The notes under the pieces were generated by a model. That model made no database searches. It saw nothing but the letters and a program-made list of their open reading frames with translations, and was not told the origin of the DNA. From Candidatus Omnitrophica bacterium UBA1443 (GTDB lineage: Bacteria > Omnitrophota > Omnitrophia > Omnitrophales > Aquincolibacteriaceae): 11,520 nucleotides of DNA. Both the position numbers and the translations under genes were made by a program. Below, piece after piece: positions 4,667 to 11,520 of this stretch; the first letter of the stretch is position 1, and every line of letters starts with the position of its first letter. The stretch is from assembly GCA_002329545.1 (NCBI GenBank), contig DCTJ01000043.1:2954-14473 (forward strand). The letters run 5' to 3'.

Positions 4667-7159
4667 ATGACCCAAGACGTTTATATTTGCCTCCACGGGC
4701 ACTTTTACCAGCCTCCCCGCGAAAATCCCTGGATTGAAGAAATTGAACAACAGGACAGTGCCACGCCGTTTCATGACTGGAACGAACGCATTCACTACGA
4801 ATGTTATCTTCCAAACTCCCGCGCCCGCGCCCTGGACGCCAAAGGAAAAATCGTCGAGATCGTTAACAATTTTGAACGGTCGAGTTTTAATTTTGGGCCG
4901 ACCCTCCTCTCCTGGCTTGAAGCGAAACATCCCGATACTTACAAAAGTATTATCCGCGCCGATCAGGTAAGCCGGGAGTTGCATCGAGGACACGGAAACG
5001 CGATCGCGCAGGTTTTTAATCACATGATTATGCCCCTCGCGAATCTGAGGGACAAGGGCACGCAGGTGCGGTGGGGACTCGAGGATTTCAGACACCGATT
5101 TGGTCGCGAACCCGAGAGTATTTGGCTTCCGGAAACCGCCTGTAACGAGGACACGCTCGAAGTGCTGGTGGAAGAGAAGATCAAGTTTATCATTCTTTCC
5201 CCGTATCAGGCGCGGGCGGTCCGGTCGATGGAAGGGGGTGAGTGGAAAGATGTGACGGGGGGGCATATTGATCCGCGCAATCCCTATCGGTGTTTTTTAA
5301 AGAATAATCCTTCGAAGTATCTCGATATCTTTTTTTACGACGGCCCGATTTCCCGCGCCATCGGGTTCGACAACCTTCTCTTTGACGCGAAACTTTTTAT
5401 GGATCGCCTTCAAGGCGCCGTGGTCAAGGATGGCGGTCCTCAACTGATTCATATTGCCACCGACGGAGAGACGTACGGGCACCATAAACCGTTTGGAGAC
5501 CGGGTGCTGGGGTTCCTGACTTACATTGAAGTGCCCAAACGCGGATTAAAACTGACGAATTACGGGGAGTACCTCGAAAATTACCCCCCGAAAAATGAGG
5601 TGCGCTTGATCGAGGGAGAAAACGGCGAGGGGACGGCGTGGAGTTGCGCCCATGGAGTCTCGCGTTGGAAAGATCACTGCGGATGCCGCGGAGGTGGGCC
5701 CGCGAACTGGACCCAGCATTGGCGTAAACCGTTACGATGGGCACTGGACTGGCTTCGCGATGAGCTGGCGCGGGTCTATGAAAAAGAGGGAAGTAAATAC
5801 CTGAAAGATGTCTGGGCGGCCCGGGACGATTACATTCGGATTATCCTGGATCGGAATGAAAAAACAATTCGCTCCTTTTTTTACAAGCACGCCCAGCGGG
5901 AACTGGGTAAGACCGAGGTTACCGCGTGCCTCAAACTTCTCGAGATGCAACGGTATCTGATGCTGATGTATACGAGCTGTGGCTGGTTTTTTTCCGAGAT
6001 TTCGGGCGTTGAAACCGTTCAAATCCTTCAGTACGCGGCCCGGGCGGTTCAACTGGGCGAAGAATTGAGCGGGGCGCATTATGAGAGCGAATTTCTGGAG
6101 CATCTTGCGCTGGCCAAAAGCAATATCGAAATGTTTAAGGACGGACGCGGGGTTTATGAGAAGCTTGTGCGACCCGCGATGGCGACTTTGCAACACATCG
6201 TGAGTTACTACGCCATTTGCTCGATCTTTGAAGATTATTATGCCGAGAGCGATGTCGTGAAGATGTATGCTTACAATCTCCATATCCTTCATCAGCGCAA
6301 AGAGTTTTTTGGAACGATCACGATGAATTTTGGCCGCGTGAAGGTCGTGTCCCGAGTCACACTTGAGGAACGCGATCTTGTGTTCGTGGTGATCCAGATC
6401 GGATTCTACGATTTTCGATGTTCCGTGATGCCGTTCAAGGATGAGGCGTCCTTCGAGGTTCTTGAGAGGGATCTTTTTGACGCGCTTTACCAGTTGCCGA
6501 TCCTTGATCTCTCCAAAAAAATCGACACCTATTTTGGGGAATCTTATTACGCGCTTAAGGACCTGCGATTGGGGGATCGCGCGAATATCATCAGCCGGCT
6601 GACCCACGAAACGATCGAGAAGGTAAGTAACTTTTACGAAAATATTTATGAAGAAAATCTCCGGATGAACGAGATTTATCGCTCCATTAATGTCCCCATC
6701 CCCGTGGAGTTTCGTTACGCGGCGGAGCATACGCTGAGTAAACGTCTCATGGAAGCGGTTCGAGACTGGGGTTCGCAGGGATTCCCGCTCAAGAAAACAC
6801 TTCCGATTTACCGCATCATCGATTCCGCGAAAGCGCTTGATGTCCAGATTCACAAGGAGCCGATTTCAAGGCACTTGAGCGAGGAGCTGACATCCCTTGT
6901 CCGGAAGATCGTGGCTCAGCCGAGCGCTGAATTACTTGAGCAAGCAGTTTCTATTCTGAAGCTTTCGAAGAAAATCGACGTTTTTCTTGATAAGCGTGTT
7001 GTTCAGGACGAACTCTTCGCGTTTGTTCGCTCCTGGAAGGGAATTTTGCAAGCGATCCCGCAGGTTATCCGCGAGCAAGAGGCCCATTTTCTGAATCTGA
7101 TGGAAGATCTCGAGCTTTCAACGGAAAAACTCCGTAAGATCATGAGCGGGAACGGCTGA
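4667..7159 (+). CDS. Glycoside hydrolase family 57 protein, DUF3536 type
   Basis: An 830-residue cytoplasmic protein with no signal peptide. The N-terminal GH57 barrel is clear. HGHFYQPPRENP is at residues 10-21 (the His-containing first conserved region), SIWLPETACN at 151-160 puts the predicted nucleophile at Glu156, and IATDGETYGHH at 263-273 puts the predicted acid/base at Asp266. GH57 enzymes act on alpha-glucans with retention (amylase, 4-alpha-glucanotransferase, branching enzyme). A cysteine-bearing motif, WSCAHGVSRWKDHCGC (residues 325-340; Cys327, Cys338, Cys340), precedes the long helical C-terminal half (about 345-830). That layout is characteristic of the DUF3536 branch of GH57, whose activity is not established. 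The start has AGGAG three bases upstream, rather close. It probably belongs to the operon beginning at 2240, which suggests a role in storage-glucan or carbohydrate turnover. Family certain; substrate unknown. Confidence 0.92.
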   Translation: MTQDVYICLHGHFYQPPRENPWIEEIEQQDSATPFHDWNERIHYECYLPNSRARALDAKGKIVEIVNNFERSSFNFGPTLLSWLEAKHPDTYKSIIRADQVSRELHRGHGNAIAQVFNHMIMPLANLRDKGTQVRWGLEDFRHRFGREPESIWLPETACNEDTLEVLVEEKIKFIILSPYQARAVRSMEGGEWKDVTGGHIDPRNPYRCFLKNNPSKYLDIFFYDGPISRAIGFDNLLFDAKLFMDRLQGAVVKDGGPQLIHIATDGETYGHHKPFGDRVLGFLTYIEVPKRGLKLTNYGEYLENYPPKNEVRLIEGENGEGTAWSCAHGVSRWKDHCGCRGGGPANWTQHWRKPLRWALDWLRDELARVYEKEGSKYLKDVWAARDDYIRIILDRNEKTIRSFFYKHAQRELGKTEVTACLKLLEMQRYLMLMYTSCGWFFSEISGVETVQILQYAARAVQLGEELSGAHYESEFLEHLALAKSNIEMFKDGRGVYEKLVRPAMATLQHIVSYYAICSIFEDYYAESDVVKMYAYNLHILHQRKEFFGTITMNFGRVKVVSRVTLEERDLVFVVIQIGFYDFRCSVMPFKDEASFEVLERDLFDALYQLPILDLSKKIDTYFGESYYALKDLRLGDRANIISRLTHETIEKVSNFYENIYEENLRMNEIYRSINVPIPVEFRYAAEHTLSKRLMEAVRDWGSQGFPLKKTLPIYRIIDSAKALDVQIHKEPISRHLSEELTSLVRKIVAQPSAELLEQAVSILKLSKKIDVFLDKRVVQDELFAFVRSWKGILQAIPQVIREQEAHFLNLMEDLELSTEKLRKIMSGNG

Positions 7160-7178
7160 GGCAAAATCGAATTTTTCC

Positions 7179-7207
7179 TTGCCTGGGTCGAGTTCCGCGC
7201 TTAATAT
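7179..7207 (+). promoter_or_regulatory. Promoter before the acyl-CoA dehydrogenase gene
   Basis: TTGCCT at 7179-7184 and TAATAT at 7202-7207 are separated by 17 bases; each matches four of six sigma-70 consensus bases. Transcription would begin near 7214. This lies between the GH57 stop at 7159 and the chosen dehydrogenase start at 7282, and marks a new transcription unit. No terminator was found between 7160 and 7179. Confidence 0.4.
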
Positions 7208-7281
7208 ACCCGAACCTCAAAAAAAATGTGTCCTATTATATGGACTTTCTGGAGAGAACATTCGAAAAGGAGCCCATACCC

Positions 7282-9384
7282 ATGTCCACAGCTAATACTG
7301 AAAAAAAAGTTTTAATGAGTACGTTGCCGGGAGATGATGTCCGTCAGGTGATGTGGCGGTTCGCGGAGCGTTACGAACACCAGATGGTGGTCCAGGCCAC
7401 CCGTTCCGTGGCCCGGGGAATTGTCGCCCGTCTCGTGGCGGATAAACAGCGCGCCACGCACGACTGGACTCCGCAAAAGCAGGAAATGCTTAAGGCTTTT
7501 GACGAGGCCGGCGTGACGGCCGTCTTTATGGAACCGGAACAAGGCGGATACATTACGGGTCCCAAAAATCTCGCGCTTGCCCTGGTGGCTTTTGAGCTCG
7601 CCTGGGTCGATGCTGGCGCCGCGACCGCGAGCCTTGCCAATAACCTCGCGCTTGAGCCGATTCACGAAAAAGGGACGCCCGAGCAGATTCATCACTATAT
7701 GAGCGGATGCGTACCCCCCAAACCGGGCGAAAATCGTGAGGTGCTTCGCGGCTCGTTCGCGCTCACGGAACCCCTGCCTTATGTTGGTGTCGACGCCGGT
7801 ATGCTTTCGGGCCGTATTCGCGTGGCAGAGTGGAAAGAAGGCGAAGAGCCCATGATCCAGGTTGAAAAACGCGGCCGATTCATCACGAACATGGGGTACG
7901 CGAATTTTGTCACGGCCGCGGTCGATACGGATGATCCCAAAATCAAATCAAGCTGTATGGTAATTCTCGAAAAGGGGGACGAAGGAGTTTACGATCCGGG
8001 GGCCCCGACGTTAAAGCTTGTTCACCAGCTTTCCTGCACGCACGACCCTATTTTTAATTTGAAGATTCCCGCAAGCCGGATCATCGGCGGGTACACGATC
8101 AAAGACGGCGTGATTGTCCCGAACTACACGCATAACGAAGTGATCGAAGCTGTGTTCCGCCGGACGCGCGTGACGGTGGCGATGATGACGAGCGCGAAAC
8201 TTCTTTCCGCGGTTGAACCCGTGATCCGCTATCAGCGTACCCGCTATCGCGGCGGTGACGCGGCCAAGCCCGGCACTCCGCGTTACGATCTCGGCATTCA
8301 GCAGAAAGAGGACGCCCAGCATCGGTTGATCGACGTGTGGGCAACCGGCGAAGCGAGCGCGTCCCTGGGATTTGAGGCCGCCCGGCTTTTCGATGAATTT
8401 GATCCTCTCGAAAAACAAAAAGACGCGAAATTTTTAAAGGAAGGGATCAGAGGCGCCCGCGCCCAGATGAAAGTCTTCGCTGAACCGCGAAAAAAAGCGC
8501 TTGCCTACGCCGTGGAAATGGGAAAACCCGAGGCACAGCGCGATCCGAAGGTGATCGAAGCCTATGAAAGTGATTTTCTCGTGCAGTATGCCGTGAAGGA
8601 ATCTCTTGCGGATGTTTTTTGTCCGGCGTGTAAGCTCTGGAATACGGGCTACGGCGCGACGATGATGCGCGAAGCCGTCAGTTTGATGGGCGGTTACGGC
8701 ATTACGGAAGATTGCCCGGGATTTCTTACGCAGAAGTGGTCGGACGCTCAACTCGAAGCGACCTACGAGGGTCCGGAATGTGTCCAGCGTCGCCAGATGT
8801 CGCTTACCATGACCAATGAAATTTTTCTGGCCCAGTTTAAAAACTGGATCAAGGACCTGCGTTCACTGGACGCCTCGAAACCTGAGATAGGCGCCGGAAC
8901 GCTCGCGGGAGCGATGGAGCTCTGGCTTTGGTCGGTTGAATATCTCCAAAATTCAAAAGACGCGAACGGAAAGACCCTTTATGGCGGTCAGCGTCAGGGC
9001 GTGACGTTCCCGCTGTCGGACGCGCTTGCGTGGCTCCTGGGATCCCGTCAGCTCATTCTCGATACGCTTGAGCTTGAGAAGAAAGGGCCCGAGAATCCGA
9101 CGCTTGCGGAAGGGCTTCCCGGATTTGTTCAGTTTTACAGCGATTTAAGCTGTGTGCAGGCGGCCCGCGCGGCTGGTGAAGTTGCCAAGATTTGTGCCGA
9201 GCTTGTTTATGGCTATCACGCCAAAGGCGCGACTTGCGCTTCTCCGGACGCCGCGCTCAAGACCTTCGCGGAATTACGCGGGAAACTGGATTGCTCCCTA
9301 GCCGGCGCGCGGTTGGCGAAGGATCGTGCGGGCGAGGCGGCGGCTCAGGTCATGATTCCCGAAGCGCTTGATTATCCGCTTTAA
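7282..9384 (+). CDS. Acyl-CoA dehydrogenase, long form
   Basis: A 700-residue FAD-dependent acyl-CoA dehydrogenase that introduces the alpha-beta double bond in an acyl-CoA and passes electrons to ETF. In numbering from this start, the helical N-terminal domain runs to about 140 (EQGGY, AFELAWVDAG). The flavin-facing strand FALTEP is at 159-164. The C-terminal helical domain carries LMGGYGITEDCPG (about 470-485) and the TYEGPECVQRRQ motif, where Glu496 sits in the YEG position of the catalytic base. A further helical region of about 170 residues follows to the end, as in long FadE-like members; ordinary enzymes are about 380 residues. The frame is open from a GTG at 7228, but the ATG at 7282 is preferred because AAAAGGAG precedes it by nine bases. 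It shares its direction with the ETF-QO-like gene 80 bases downstream. Chain-length preference cannot be told. Confidence 0.9.
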   Translation: MSTANTEKKVLMSTLPGDDVRQVMWRFAERYEHQMVVQATRSVARGIVARLVADKQRATHDWTPQKQEMLKAFDEAGVTAVFMEPEQGGYITGPKNLALALVAFELAWVDAGAATASLANNLALEPIHEKGTPEQIHHYMSGCVPPKPGENREVLRGSFALTEPLPYVGVDAGMLSGRIRVAEWKEGEEPMIQVEKRGRFITNMGYANFVTAAVDTDDPKIKSSCMVILEKGDEGVYDPGAPTLKLVHQLSCTHDPIFNLKIPASRIIGGYTIKDGVIVPNYTHNEVIEAVFRRTRVTVAMMTSAKLLSAVEPVIRYQRTRYRGGDAAKPGTPRYDLGIQQKEDAQHRLIDVWATGEASASLGFEAARLFDEFDPLEKQKDAKFLKEGIRGARAQMKVFAEPRKKALAYAVEMGKPEAQRDPKVIEAYESDFLVQYAVKESLADVFCPACKLWNTGYGATMMREAVSLMGGYGITEDCPGFLTQKWSDAQLEATYEGPECVQRRQMSLTMTNEIFLAQFKNWIKDLRSLDASKPEIGAGTLAGAMELWLWSVEYLQNSKDANGKTLYGGQRQGVTFPLSDALAWLLGSRQLILDTLELEKKGPENPTLAEGLPGFVQFYSDLSCVQAARAAGEVAKICAELVYGYHAKGATCASPDAALKTFAELRGKLDCSLAGARLAKDRAGEAAAQVMIPEALDYPL

Positions 9385-9396
9385 ACTGTCACACAA

Positions 9397-9437
9397 GCCA
9401 CAAGGTCATAAAACTACAAGAGAAGTTTTCGTGTGGC
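9397..9437 (+). repeat. Nested hairpin between dehydrogenase and ETF-QO-like gene
   Basis: Outer arms GCCACA (9397-9402) and TGTGGC (9432-9437) enclose inner arms AAAACT (9410-9415) and AGTTTT (9424-9429) with an eight-base loop. Both stems are six perfect pairs. No T run follows, so a terminator is unlikely; an mRNA processing or stability element is possible. This stem occupies half of the 80-base gap. Confidence 0.4.
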
Positions 9438-9464
9438 ATGTGCCGTATAGCCTGAGAGGCCCTT

Positions 9465-11315
9465 ATGACTGATCGTCAAAAAATGGATGTCGATATTATC
9501 TGCGCCGGATTTGGTCCCGCCACAGCGGGTTTTCTTACCACACTCAACCGGGCGATGGCGGAGGATCCCTCCGCGGAGCACTTTCAAAGTAAGGCCATGC
9601 CCGGCATGCCGCTCCAGGTCATCTGTTACGAGCGCGCGGATGATATTGGTTTTGGCGTTTCGGGGATTGTGACCGAAGCAAAAGGCATCAAAGCCTCTTT
9701 TACGGCCGAAGAACTCGCCCAGATCCCGATGGCGCATCCCGTCAAACATGAAGGAGTTTATTATCTTCTGGACCCGGTGGGCGCGAGCCGGAGATCCTGG
9801 CTACTCAAAATCGTGGATGCCGTCCTTCGGATTGTCGGAGTTATCTTGCCGTGGTTTAAAGATCACGCGTTCCGCCTCCCGTTTATCCCTCCGTTTATGG
9901 CAAAGCATGGCGGCTGGGTTCTTTCCATGGGGCAGTTCACCCAGTGGCTTGGTTCCAATATCATGGGTGGTGGCATGATCCAGATATGGCCGGGTATGCC
10001 TGTGAAAGAACCCTTGTTTGATTCTAACCGTGTCGCGGGCGTTCGCCTTGTTGACCAGGGAGTTGAAAAATCGGGAAAACCGACAGCGGCGTTCACGCCG
10101 GGCATGGATATTCATGCCCCCCTTACGGTTGTGGGGGAGGGGCCGTATGGTCCCGTGGGACAAAAGCTCGACCAGAAGTTCGGACTTCCGGAAGGCAATC
10201 ACCAGCGGGAGTGGGCGCTCGGGATGAAGGCGGTTGTTGAGCTTCCGGAAAATACGACATTACAGCCCGGTACGGTCATTCACACGTTTGGTTATCCTGA
10301 GCCCGAGATTTTTGGTTTCTTTTATGTTTATCCGGATCGTACCGCGTCAATTGGAATTTTTATTCCCTCTTGGCTCGATAACCCGACGCGAACCGGGTAC
10401 CGTTACCTCCAGCACTGGATGCAACATCCCGTGCTCTGGAAACATTTAAACGGCGCTACCCTTAAATCCTGGGGCGCGAAAAGCTTGCAGGAAGCCGGAG
10501 TGCGGGGCGAACCCTTTATTGTGGGTGATGGTTTCGCGCGTATCGGTGAAGGTTCCGGAAGCACGAACATGCTCAAAGGTTCCGGGGTCGATGAGGCGTG
10601 GACGACGGGAGTGCAACTCGCGGAAGGGGTTATTGAGATACTTAAGGCTGGCAAACCTTTCACAAAAGAAAATCTCGAGATCCATTATCTCGGCAAGCGC
10701 CGATCAAGCTGGGTAGAAAAAGACGGCAAGGTCGCGAAGCAGGCGCGGGACGGATTCAGCCTTGCTTTTGAGCTCGGGATGATCGGAATGGGACTCGCCG
10801 GGTTTACGAACGGACTTTTAAATATTCCCGCGAAATTAAAGCCAACCCATGCCCGTATTCCTTCGCTTGAAAAATATTACAAGGGAAAGGTTTCTGGCGA
10901 AAAAATTGACGCGGCCTTCAAAGAAATGGCGCGTACAAATTCGTCGATGCACAATGCCATGATGGACGCGGCGGGCTGGCCCGAGATCAAATATGACGGA
11001 AAACTTCTGATTTCGCATCAGGACGCGCTCCTTCTCGGCGGGAAGGTCCAGGCCGCGGAAGGTTACGCGGACCATGTGGTTTTTCTTGACGCCGGAAAAT
11101 GCCAGAAATGCAAAACAAAGATCTGTATCGAGATGTGCTCAGGACAGGCGATCACGGCCGGTCCGGACGGTGGCGTTCCTCTTTTTGACCGTGAAAAATG
11201 TATCCACTGCGCGGCCTGCCTCTGGAATTGCGCCTACGCGCGCGAAGAAAGTTCCGATCTGGCGAACGTCGATTTTCGAGCCGGTTCCGGGGGTTTGCAT
11301 TCCAATATCAATTAA
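9465..11315 (+). CDS. ETF:quinone oxidoreductase-like flavoprotein with eight-Cys tail
   Basis: A 616-residue protein of the ETF-QO/FixC family, which takes electrons from reduced ETF through FAD and a 4Fe-4S cluster into the membrane quinone pool. The N-terminal FAD dinucleotide-binding loop is IICAGFGPATAGF (residues 11-23; Gly15, Gly17, Gly22). A hydrophobic stretch, LLKIVDAVLRIVGVILPWF (about 110-130), may dip into the membrane. The second FAD contact GEGSGSTNMLKGSGVDEA is near 362-379. The tail holds Cys546-x2-Cys549-x4-Cys554-x3-Cys558 and Cys579-x2-Cys582-x2-Cys585-x3-Cys589: eight cysteines, where typical ETF-QO has enough for one 4Fe-4S cluster. The start ATG has GAGAGG a few bases before it. 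Together with the dehydrogenase upstream it forms an acyl-CoA oxidation module, but ETF subunits are not in this window. Family firm; the true electron acceptor is inferred. Confidence 0.88.
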   Translation: MTDRQKMDVDIICAGFGPATAGFLTTLNRAMAEDPSAEHFQSKAMPGMPLQVICYERADDIGFGVSGIVTEAKGIKASFTAEELAQIPMAHPVKHEGVYYLLDPVGASRRSWLLKIVDAVLRIVGVILPWFKDHAFRLPFIPPFMAKHGGWVLSMGQFTQWLGSNIMGGGMIQIWPGMPVKEPLFDSNRVAGVRLVDQGVEKSGKPTAAFTPGMDIHAPLTVVGEGPYGPVGQKLDQKFGLPEGNHQREWALGMKAVVELPENTTLQPGTVIHTFGYPEPEIFGFFYVYPDRTASIGIFIPSWLDNPTRTGYRYLQHWMQHPVLWKHLNGATLKSWGAKSLQEAGVRGEPFIVGDGFARIGEGSGSTNMLKGSGVDEAWTTGVQLAEGVIEILKAGKPFTKENLEIHYLGKRRSSWVEKDGKVAKQARDGFSLAFELGMIGMGLAGFTNGLLNIPAKLKPTHARIPSLEKYYKGKVSGEKIDAAFKEMARTNSSMHNAMMDAAGWPEIKYDGKLLISHQDALLLGGKVQAAEGYADHVVFLDAGKCQKCKTKICIEMCSGQAITAGPDGGVPLFDREKCIHCAACLWNCAYAREESSDLANVDFRAGSGGLHSNIN

Positions 11316-11331
11316 TTCCGGAAATTGATGC

Positions 11332-11390
11332 GCCGCGGAGAAAACTCTCCACTCCCTCAAAAAGACAAACAAAAAGGCGCGGCATTTTTT
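11332..11390. terminator. Possible terminator between convergent genes
   Basis: Arms GCCGCG (11332-11337) and CGCGGC (11378-11383) can pair, enclosing an inner stem GGAGA-AAAC-TCTCC (11337-11350), and a run of six T (11385-11390) follows. The long A-rich interior makes it an untidy terminator for the ETF-QO-like gene. The T run touches the stop codon of the - strand pseudouridine synthase gene. A terminator is expected here because the genes converge. Confidence 0.35.
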
Positions 11391-11520
11391 ATCTTAGTAG
11401 TAGGTCAATTTCGCGGGTTTCAAGTTCACGCCAGGCGCCGGGCGCGAGTTTCCCGAGGTGAAGTTGGCCGATCGCGACGCGAATCAGGCGGAGAGTGGGG
11501 AAGCCGACCGCCGCGGTCAT
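11389..11520 (-). CDS. rluE: rRNA pseudouridine synthase, RsuA/RluE type (C-terminal end)
   Basis: The reverse strand is open from the window edge to a TAA at 11391-11389, 43 visible codons. It reads [20 protein letters not shown] and then [13 protein letters not shown]. This is the characteristic C-terminal end of the RsuA/RluB/RluE/RluF pseudouridine synthases (G-x-P-x-LRL-x-RV-x-IG, then LG-x-L-x-PG-x-WREL), and the [14 protein letters not shown] wording is closest to RluE, which modifies U2457 of 23S rRNA in E. coli. The Met at 11520 is internal, as the family has a conserved RRM just before this point; the catalytic Asp and most of the gene lie beyond the window. It converges with the ETF-QO-like gene. 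The RluE assignment over the sister types is tentative. Confidence 0.78.
   Translation of the reverse strand: MTAAVGFPTLRLIRVAIGQLHLGKLAPGAWRELETREIDLLLR

Noticed and set aside
5732..6853. A 373-codon open frame on the - strand inside the GH57 gene
   Set aside because: It lies wholly antisense to a coding region with clear GH57 family motifs, has no convincing ribosome binding site, and its translation shows no recognisable domain; it is a by-product of codon bias.
7160..7184. A possible terminator after the GH57 gene (GGCAA and TTGCC, with AAAATCGAATTTT between)
   Set aside because: The five-pair stem is not followed by a T run and overlaps the proposed -35 box; it does not look like a terminator.
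7226..7281. Upstream starts for the acyl-CoA dehydrogenase (GTG at 7228, ATG at 7240)
   Set aside because: Neither has a Shine-Dalgarno; the ATG at 7282 has AAAAGGAG at nine bases, and the extra 18 residues show no family likeness.
1..11520. CRISPR array, tRNA, rRNA, insertion sequence, phage or toxin-antitoxin genes
   Set aside because: I saw no regular direct repeats, no tRNA cloverleaf, no transposase or integrase motifs and no terminal inverted repeats in the window.

Overview
The window most resembles chromosome from an uncultivated, Gram-negative-type bacterium, possibly of the Omnitrophota (former OP3) or a neighbouring phylum. That is inference. It rests on the CxxC-x17-CxxC zinc-ribbon protein, a small signal-peptide protein with no recognisable family, a DUF3536-type GH57 protein, and compact gene packing at middling GC. 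No rRNA, tRNA, CRISPR array, insertion sequence or phage gene was found, and nothing indicates a mobile island.

Left part (1-1500, + strand): the 3' end of an ABC exporter ATPase domain, then a zinc-ribbon protein whose stop overlaps the start of a 53-residue coiled-coil peptide. A strong hairpin followed by a T run, which also works on the opposite strand, closes this cluster. It is shared with a convergent gene on the - strand (1498-1923) for a small exported protein of unknown role. The stretch 1924-2239 is a divergent intergenic region with a good sigma-70-type promoter (exact TATAAT) and a leader hairpin followed by six T.

Middle part (2240-7159, + strand): a flavodoxin-fold NAD(P)H:quinone reductase-like protein, a 592-residue protein with an HPr-kinase/PEP-carboxykinase-like P-loop, and an 830-residue GH57/DUF3536 protein. 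Spacings of 5 and 58 bases and the absence of a terminator suggest one operon, probably tied to carbohydrate or central carbon metabolism.

Right part (7179-11315, + strand): a new promoter, then a long acyl-CoA dehydrogenase and an ETF:quinone oxidoreductase (ETF-QO)-like flavoprotein with an eight-cysteine ferredoxin-like tail. Together they look like an acyl-CoA oxidation module passing electrons to the quinone pool or to another carrier; no ETF alpha/beta genes are in the window. At the right edge, on the - strand, is the C-terminal end of an RsuA/RluE-type pseudouridine synthase.

I did not find a clearly new multi-gene system. The points most worth a second look are the P-loop protein with a large unrecognised N-terminal half, the eight-cysteine tail of the ETF-QO-like protein, the YbaB-like mini-protein, and the hairpin leader at 2177-2200.
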